Program-made: the position numbers and the translations under genes
NCBI GenBank assembly: GCA_963575645.1
Contig: OY754469.1
Span: 17,254,001-17,318,000 of the forward strand
DNA from: Xanthostigma xanthostigma
Taxonomy: Eukaryota; Arthropoda; Insecta; Raphidioptera; Raphidiidae
Direction of reading: 5' to 3'
DNA: 64,000 nucleotides
The notes under the pieces: model-generated
What the model was told of the DNA's origin: nothing
Databases searched by the model: none
What the model saw: only the letters and a program-made list of their open reading frames with translations
Shown here: piece by piece, positions 56,723 through 64,000 of the stretch
How positions within the stretch are numbered: position 1 is the first letter of the stretch
Layout of the letters: the number at the start of each line of letters is the position of its first letter

Positions 56723-57524
56723 CTGAAATTTAACCGATTTAGTCGAATGTAAATTGGATCTAATGTTTAGCTGGTTGACTTTTATATATAACTGACTTTG
56801 ATGTCACTGCGCATTATTTTGATGACAGTACCTTCAGTACCTCTATGTAGGTAATGTTACGCATTATAAACCTACACTAAAAGCACGCATTACGGGATAT
56901 ATGAATAATACATATAATTGAACAAATCAAGTTAGTAGAAACAAACAAACATAGTAACTGTTACGGACTATTTCACATTTAAATCTACATAATCTTGAAA
57001 AAGACGTAAAAATGTCATTATAAAAAGATTTAATGTGTTATTACTCGTTGTATGAAGTATTATTGGTAGTGACGGATTTAACAAATCTTGCCTTCTTGCA
57101 AGATCGATAGATTACAATGGTTACTTCGTTCCATGACTGACGTAATCTGGCGGACCGTTAATATTTCTATCGAGCGCGCAATACCAATTGACAAGTCTTC
57201 CGGATGACATCATCCCCCCTACTACTATCCTTGGCCTTTTTGCTCTTTGACAGTGGTATTTCGTATTCTATCTAATCTAGAGAGATCTTTGTTGCTCTTC
57301 ATATCTATTTTGAAATAGTCCATTTTATTCCTATTCGTGAATATAATCCATCTTTAAAAATTAGTTGTCATCAATTGTTGCCCAGACTGCTATTTTATTT
57401 TCGTGTATAAATTCAAAATATTGTGAGTTGGTGGTGGTTGTTAAAGGATTAAAGTATCCACATCTTAAATGAAATTTGTTCTCTTTTTTATTCGCTCTTA
57501 GAAGTCTAAACTGGTTGATTTTTG
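56723..57524. other. Unassigned stretch
   Basis: 57090-57260 is less AT-rich ('gttccatgactgacgtaatc', 'ttccggatgacatcatcccc'). No repeat match or credible frame was seen. Confidence 0.3.
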
Positions 57525-57802
57525 CATAGGCGTAGCAACGATTTTATCCTAGGGAGGGGGGCAAATTTTCAACTCTACCTACCATTACCAGCTGCCATTT
57601 AAACATAATTTGAAAACTGTTCATAGAAGCGAAATCGATCAACACGACTTCCTGGAGAAATTTCACGACAAAGAAAATACTATGTAGATTATTGTAGATT
57701 TATCTTGCTATTTGAACATGAACAATTAATATTCTAGGCTGGGACAAGATGGTTCTTGGGTGGGCCAGGCCCACCTGCCCCCCCCCTCTTGCTACGCCAA
57801 TG
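57525..57802. mobile_element. hAT-like MITE with GGCGTAGCAA ends
   Basis: Ends cataggcgtagcaa and the inverse cattggcgtagcaa. The 8 bp outside (gatttttg / aattttgg) agree at 6 of 8 positions. G/C-run subterminal tracts (gggaggggggcaaa; ctgcccccccc) are common in this group. 278 bp, non-coding. Confidence 0.65.
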
Positions 57803-58342
57803 AATTTTGGATGATTGTGAAATGTTTTTACACGTCTGTTGTACTGTAGACATATTATATATCATAGAGCATCAGAAAGAATATATTTTTGCTGTGACGA
57901 ATACAATAAAAAAAGAAGAAAAATGTCGCTTGTCATTAGTAGGTATCAGCGTGTTTTTGAAATAGGTAGAAGAGTTATTAATAGTTGTCAGTTGATATGA
58001 CAGTCTGTCACTGTTAGTTTATTACAATGCATTAATATTTTTGACTTTCAATGCATCATAATATTGAAACATGATACACTGGCTTTTAGTACTAATATAA
58101 TTTTGTCCAATAGTAGATATGTAAATTAGATGGAATATTATGTCTGCATAGTGGTTGGTATTTTCATTGAAAGTCGGATTATTTTGGAAAAATCATGAAT
58201 CTGGGTAAGCTCGTTAGAGTACGATAACTCGATGTGCAAAATATCCATTGGAAATACACAATTATTATTTTATATAACATATTATATAACACGTGTTATT
58301 AGCGGTTTTAAGTGCGGAGTTTTTTTTTTATAAATTATTTTT
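57803..58342. other. AT-rich stretch, nothing recognised
   Basis: No gene or repeat structure was recognised. Confidence 0.35.
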
Positions 58343-58740
58343 TTTGCGCAGTGAAAAGGGGAAGCCGTTTGGAGAGGGTTCTTTTAAAAACAATTACGGG
58401 GTCGTGTCGATGCGATGGCGTTTTTTTGGGCAGTAAAAAGGGTGAGGCGTTTGGGGAAATTCTTTAAAACACGATTACGGGGACGTGTCGATGCGATGGC
58501 ATTTTTTTGTGCAGTGAAAAGGGTGAGGCGTTTGGGAGGAGATCTTTAAAAAAACAACTACCTAGTCGTGTCGATTCGATAGCGTTTTTTTTTGCGCAGT
58601 GAAAAGGGGAAAGCGTTTGGGAGGGTTCTTTTAAAAATAATTACGGGGTCGTGTCGATGCGATGGCGTTTTTTTTGCGCAGTGAAAAGGGAAGGGCGTTT
58701 GAGAGGAGTTTTTTAAAAAACAATTACGGGGTCGTGTATA
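58343..58740 (+). repeat. Minisatellite, five ~82-bp units
   Basis: Units begin at about 58346, 58428, 58509, 58594 and 58676 with gcgcagtgaaaaggg. Each contains 'gcgtttgggaggg', 'tttaaaaacaattacggggt' and 'cgtgtcgatgcgatggcgtt'. Unit lengths vary from about 81 to 85 bp through T-run changes. The minus-strand frame 58558-58743 translates the repeat. Confidence 0.9.
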
Positions 58741-60322
58741 CAAAATGAGTTTATAATACAGTAATTCTACACCAGCTTTAAAAGCTTTAAAAGAAATTTG
58801 AAGGTTTTATAAAAATTTACCTTCAGCTCCTTTCGCGTTGATGTCGATTTTTTGACTTCTGGTGTAAGAAGTTTTAATCCAATCAAAATACGCTCAGTAG
58901 TTTTTGAATTAACCTGGAACAATGAAAGACAAACATTATAAAAACGTATCTAATTCGATGTAGATATCCTAGAGTATAGATTGCATATATTTTTATTATT
59001 TATATCCCTTAGCGATGAAAATAAAAATATTTAAATCATTAAAACAAAGCTACAGCATTAAAAAAACTGATTAACTCTGTGAAAACAGTTTCTTGTGGAT
59101 TAAAACAAAATTATAGTTCCTTGGTGTGTGAGATACTAGAGCTGTGGTATCCCAAAAATCTACTATTTAATAAGTGAAAAATTTTATCAATAAACGACCG
59201 ATAAAAATAATTGCACCCCCATCCGAAATTGAATTGATGATTACACTCTTAAATAGTTACACTGAAATGCTTTTGATTAGTGATATTTAAACTTTATTTA
59301 TTCCGTACTTAATTGAGGATGATATTTATTTTTGTTCTATAATTGGACGTTGGCTGTATACGAAGCACAATATGTGCATATTTTCTTTTCCGGTTTCATA
59401 AGATTGGGTTTCTTTTCACATAAAACATTTCCGTTGAATAATTCATTATTAACATTGATATTATTTATAAACACATGTACCTACCTGTGGTTATACTGCA
59501 TATCAGGAATAATTTCCTGTTAGTATGCATATAAGGAAGAAAATATAAATTATGGTTTTTATAATAAACCGCTTTACATTTTGAACAAACCGCCAGTATA
59601 GTTTTAAAATTCTATAACGTAATCTATGAAAGTCAAGCTAAAATTAAGAAACAAAAATTACGGAAGTAAATAATGTAGAAAGATCAATGTTAAAATGTAT
59701 TTCATAGTTCGATTCTACGTTTAAACCGAAATGCATAGCTACTTTTAAGGAGCACTCTTAGAAGGATTGTAACCATGGAAATTTCAAAAGTACGATACCT
59801 ACGCACAATTGTAAATCATGTAAATCTGAATATCATGGAGTAAAAATTAATATACGACATCAAAAGATGTCTCATAAAAGGATAAAATAATTGTTTACAA
59901 ACTTCTCTAACCTACATTATTAAATTTATTTTATAATGAAGTACTAATTACGCCCACTTTTAATTAAATGTAGATTGCTGAAGCTGATTGTAAATAATTA
60001 TTTTCTTCATATCTTGATCGAAAGTGCATACTTTCGGCATCAATTGTAAGGCAAAAAGTCTAACATTTACTCGCAATTACACGCATCAATGCGGGAAGTT
60101 CGTACGTTCGTGCGGTAGTAAAGCCAAAACAACCAATCAGTTGTTTAGATGTCGTTTCCATAGCGGCTCTATTACATTGTAGCTAATAGTCGCGAACAGC
60201 TGTCATTCGTGTTTTACGTATAACCTCACAGCTTCTCGCTTGGAATTTATCTGTGTTTTTATGTAATTAATAAGTAATTAATTAATTAATGTATTTAATA
60301 AGCGTGCTTACGACCGAGGTAT
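58741..60322. other. AT-rich stretch, nothing recognised
   Basis: 58850-58920 ('caatcaaaatacgctcagta') may be a retroposon tail. The frame at 59332-59523 shows no family resemblance. No gene was recognised. Confidence 0.35.
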
Positions 60323-60460
60323 ATGAGGAAAAATAGTACACACCACACTGGCCGAAAGTGTGATATGATGATATCCCATTGCCCTTCGCCTCAGGCATCT
60401 TGGCGTGCAGGGCAAGATATCACACTTTCGGTCCTTGTGGTGTAATATACTATTTCTCAT
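60323..60460. repeat. Hairpin element, ~55-bp arms
   Basis: 'atgaggaaaaatagtacaca' and 'ggccgaaagtgtgatat' are matched inverted at 60407-60460. Non-coding. Confidence 0.7.
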
Positions 60461-60601
60461 TTTCTAATTTATTTAGTGAAAAACCACTTTTTATTTTATT
60501 TTGTGATTTTTACCGAAATTTATATTTTAGATATGCCATAACAACATTTTATTTTAGTGTGCACGAAGTTACACTGGACAAATAATGCAATAACAATTTA
60601 A

Positions 60602-60982
60602 GGTAGTACGAGCACCAAGGCAATTTTAAATAAAAGGCTTGATTTTTTTATACGAAGTTGGACTAAGTCTAAACCAATTCTGAAAATTTTAGGGATGGTT
60701 GCCCGATTATTTAAATAAATAAATGACTTCAAAAGTAGGCATATTTAACATTGGCTATTTAATTAAAAAGATTAAATATCTTTTTAATTAGTCGGGCATA
60801 ACGGTTTTTTTTTGTTTTAAATAATTTATTGAGGTTTTAACTTTAATTTTAATAGTTTTTTTTTTTTTTTTAATCTCCACCGACTAGTTTTGGAGAAATC
60901 ATTGAAAACATATCATTCATCTACCGAAATATAAAAAAATCAAGCCTTTTATTTAAATTGTTGCCTTGGTGCTCGTACTACC
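60602..60982. mobile_element. TTAA-flanked MITE with GGTAGTACGAGC ends
   Basis: TTAA at 60598-60601 and 60983-60986 flank ggtagtacgagcaccaaggc and its inverse. The arms are about 50 bp, extending through 'aaataaaaggcttgattttt'. A second hairpin (aattaaaaagattaaatat / atatctttttaatt) lies in the centre. 381 bp; TTAA suggests piggyBac-type movement. Confidence 0.7.
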
Positions 60983-60986
60983 TTAA

Positions 60987-61554
60987 TATAAGTGTATAAC
61001 GTTGGTAAATTAAATGTTGTGACGCCAGTAGTTTCGTGTTGACATATTTAATCGCAAGATTTTTTTAGTTCTATTTTAAACTTTTTTATTTCCTTTTACC
61101 CTTTGTGTGGGTGTATTTAGAGCTTAGGCTGTATGCATTTCATCTAATGTTGACTCTAAATTGGTTTATCTCTATGCGAGTGTGTTTTACATCAATCTAC
61201 CGGAGTACGCAGCGTTTCACCTACGCACTGGCGAGTGTCGAACTCGAGAACCTTTGGCCATTGAACGGAACGGAATGAGTCATCCAGGTCTGCCAGTTTT
61301 AGGCATGGCTTCATGTGTGAACACACCATTTGTTATTTATTACTCATTAACATTCCCCAGTAAGTTGAAAAGAAATTTACGCGATCTTTCAACTGGGTAT
61401 TTTTATAAAAAAAGTTTTCTTCTCAATGAGTAAAACTTTTTCCGTTTTGTAAGTATATGAATAACTAACGAGGGAATTACATGAATAACTAAGAAGTTGG
61501 AGACTTTTTTATTAGCTCTGCAGTGGTTTCATGCTTTCAATTTGATTTACCTAA
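60987..61554. other. Unassigned stretch
   Basis: A 90-codon frame at 61161-61433 is less AT-rich in its first half (gcgtttcacctacgcactgg). It has no recognisable family. 'ccccagtaagttgaaaag' and 'ctttcaactggg' form a short hairpin inside it. Confidence 0.3.
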
Positions 61555-62342
61555 TAGGCCCCACTCACGATCACACTTCATGCAACAGTTCAGTGTTCAA
61601 ACTTATAGTTCAGTGAAGCATGATAGTGTGTGGGACAAATAAACACTGAAACCAACACTGAAGTCAAGCATGAACTCATCAAATGCATCTTGATTTTTGA
61701 ACGACTTCAGTGTTCAGTGTTCAAGTAAACTGTTGTGTGTGTGGGTGTTTTTCAGTTCAGTTTTTGGAGTTCTGTGTTTTGTACAACCAGAAGCCAAAAA
61801 TCTCAATGTTGCTGCCTTTCTTGTGCAGAAATAGATTTTCACATATTTGTGTCCTGGTTCTTAATAAATAGGGTAACTAATTCCAGTAAATAATTGTAAG
61901 TTAATTCATTCATTCGTAAATAATTATTGCAATCAAGCGGCTCAAGATGTAATTCATTAATCAAATAAACATGACTTCTTGAATCACGCATTTCTAACCA
62001 ATTTTTCACCCATATTCTTCTTTTTTTTTCTTATTTCTCTGTTTTAAATACAATCCCATAGCTCTGAACAGCCAATCCTCACCATTTAAATTACTCATTT
62101 AGTTCTTATTATTGAACTATACTCTATAGTATAATATTATAGTGTGTATATAATATAATATATCTTATGTATCTATACTCGACGAGTGTATGCCAACAAC
62201 TGAACCAAACTGAACACAAAAAATTTAAAAAACTGAGCAGTTTGCATGAACTGTGTGTGGTGCCAGTCAGTCTTTCGATTAATCTGTCCAACTTCACTGA
62301 ACACTGAACTGTGGCATGAAGTTTGATCGTGAGTGGGGCCTA
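61555..62342. mobile_element. PIF/Harbinger-like element 2
   Basis: TAA at 61552-61554 and 62343-62345 flank inverted ends taggccccactcacgatca and its inverse. Subterminal 'cactgaac/gttcagtg' words recur many times near both ends. 788 bp with an AT-rich centre, no protein. The frame 62173-62364 runs over its end. Confidence 0.75.
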
Positions 62343-62495
62343 TAAGAAAAGTAAATTTATTCATAATTAAATATTACGTAGGATGCAGGTATATTCTATT
62401 CACTATTATATAAAGATGCTAATTTTTAAAATAGTTTTTTTAAGAGACTATTACATTTCAAAATTAGATTACTGAAAAATTTAAGTAAACTACTA

Positions 62496-62775
62496 GCCCG
62501 GTTTCACACGGGTGCGATAGATATATTCCTATAAAATGTATTTCGTTTGCGGTCCGGTGTCTGAACTAATAGCTTTGAGCAAATTCTATCACATGTCGCT
62601 AAATGTTACTAAAACAGTTTTTTTTGACAAAATATTGTAATTTTGTACAAAATATTTAATAAAAACTATTCTATAGTCTAAGTTGGACTAAGCAAGACAC
62701 ATTAACAAAGTGTCATTCAAATCGGTTCAGTAGTTTCGAAGATTAGCGCGGACGATCATATATTATATAGAGATA
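62496..62775 (+). repeat. Short retroposon
   Basis: Head 'tagcccggtttcacacgggt' and tail 'caaatcggttcagtagtttc' then 'gattagcgcggacgatcata' and 'tatatagagata'. Typical lepidopteran head/tail pair, about 280 bp. Confidence 0.65.
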
Positions 62776-63624
62776 ACTTTGCCCATATCTATTAATACAA
62801 AAATATAGAATCAAAAAACACATATTAAACAAACTGAAAGTCACAATTATTAGTTTCAGCTAAGTACATAAACAGGCAAATATCAATTTAATTATTAAAC
62901 ACTTTATATTGTCTTCGATTTGTTGGTGATCTGTTTTTTTGATTCTACGTTTTTTATCAAATATTGTCGTATGAATGCGTTCCAATATTACGTACCGTAT
63001 GTCACAGAGAGGGGTGGCTATCATCCACGTTACTATGTTATCAAGGAGAAAATGACAATTTTAAGATATGTTAGGGGCTACAAAAATGTTACGTAATACT
63101 TGCTCGTTCCCCAGTCCATATTTATGAAAGGAAAGATATTTATCGTATAGTTTTGCCGTTCCATGTTAATATTAGACCTTTGAAATTCTGAAGGAGTCGC
63201 ATTTCACACGTATAGAACATAGACATTTCCGTGCGTTATCTGTAAGTTTGTTGACCAAGCCAAAAGTAAGTGGGCCGTAAATAAGGTAAAAGAGGGCGAT
63301 AACTGGCTGCATTATGTGTATTACGTATGTAAATATGCATAAAGCGAGCAGATAATGATGTCAATGCAGCCATTCAAGACACAGTGCAGTGCGTGAGCGT
63401 TATAATAGTGAAAGGGATTTTATATAGAAGAAGGAAATGTGTCGTTAGTAATCAAAACGATTATAAATTGTCCTTTAAAGAAATGCATACGCGCGGCGGT
63501 TGCAGTCACTGATTTACAGCGCTGCCGGCCATATTTATCCGACGTCGTCCGGGAATGGTAGTCTCCGGTTAAGGCGCGTCCATACTATGCCGCTGTGTTC
63601 CAATCGGCAAAGCTAGTTGACAAA
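62776..63624. other. Unassigned stretch, partly less AT-rich
   Basis: 63480-63610 is CpG-containing ('tgccggccatatttatccga'). No frame or repeat match was recognised. Confidence 0.3.
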
Positions 63625-63790
63625 ACCAAGTGCGAGTCGGACTGGTGCTCCGAGGGTTCCATCACAGGAATCGAGAAGATTTTTCCCACTTAGCACTTCT
63701 TATTATTTCTTGTCATTCGGGAAGAAATACACTATATACAACATAGTGAAATGATTTTTTGAATCGGTTCAGTTGTCTGGGGATGATTAA
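63625..63790 (+). repeat. Retroelement fragment (AAGTGCGAGTCGGACT)
   Basis: 'aagtgcgagtcggactggtg' then 'ctccgagggttcc' is a diverged form of a wording extremely common in lepidopteran repeats. It is followed by the tail-like 'tttgaatcggttcagttgtc'. Confidence 0.5.
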
Positions 63791-64000
63791 CAACGCATAA
63801 CGAATCTTATTTTTGTATACCTATTATAAAATTTTTACAGTATGAATGTTAATAATTTCAGTTCTGTTAAATTTTTGTGTTTCTCTTATTAGCTGTTAAT
63901 TTTTACAGTTATGATACGGAATGACGCAATGTTATAGGTAGTAGGTGTTTACAGCAGGAATTCCCAATCTCGTGAAATTTTCTAGTAAGAAAGTTTTATT

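Noticed and set aside
61161..61433. 90-residue plus-strand frame
   Set aside because: The first half is less AT-rich but no family is recognisable and a small hairpin lies in the second half; insufficient for a gene call.
1..64000. CRISPR arrays, operons, ribosome binding sites, rRNA genes
   Set aside because: The sequence is eukaryotic in character; no regularly spaced direct repeats with unique spacers and no rRNA-like tracts were seen.

Overview
The window looks like intergenic or intronic DNA from an insect nuclear genome, most probably a moth or butterfly. It is strongly AT-rich, contains no intact gene, and is packed with interspersed repeats. Several repeats have wording I recognise from lepidopteran genomes: the AACCGACTTCAACAAAAAGG block, retroposon heads such as CCCGCGGCTTCGC, and tails such as GATCGGTTAAGTAGTTTTTG. 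The species cannot be named from this.

Layout. 0-10 kb: retroposon debris, a decayed PIF/Harbinger nuclease fragment, and two copies of a ~430-bp TIR family (family C) in opposite orientation. 10-11.1 kb: a quieter stretch with two candidate host exons, one on each strand. 11-17 kb: a pogo/mariner-like MITE, a GC-rich TA-flanked MITE, a 1.44-kb near-perfect foldback, and another mariner-like MITE. 18-24.4 kb: hairpin elements and a TIR transposon carrying the C-terminal remnant of a transposase-like protein. 24-32 kb: MITEs, a hAT-like element and solo ends of family C. 34-37 kb: a mariner-like element with ~290-bp inverted repeats, a hAT fragment and a tandemly duplicated MITE pair. 38-47 kb: two LINE 3' ends with (TATTC)n tails, a triplicated retroposon tail, a perfect 94-nt palindrome, a single-arm relative of the foldback, and a hAT insertion with an identifiable empty site. 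48-62 kb: two PIF/Harbinger-like elements (one with a MADF-like fragment), a nested palindrome element, an unidentified frameshifted protein relic, a ~82-bp minisatellite and further MITEs.

Protein-coding traces are all fragments: Harbinger nuclease N-terminus, MADF/Myb-like, hAT C-terminus, an MExDxVH-type transposase C-terminus, two LINE C-termini, and one unidentified relic. Five short exon-like candidates are listed at low confidence.

The most interesting structural signal is a pair of repeats at 24.1-24.3 and 42.2-42.4 kb. Their flanks are in the same orientation, but the 31-nt hairpin loop is exactly inverted between them, and each copy's two arms share that copy's private indel. This points to inversion and gene conversion between the hairpin arms. 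No known cellular pathway or complete transposition system is encoded here.
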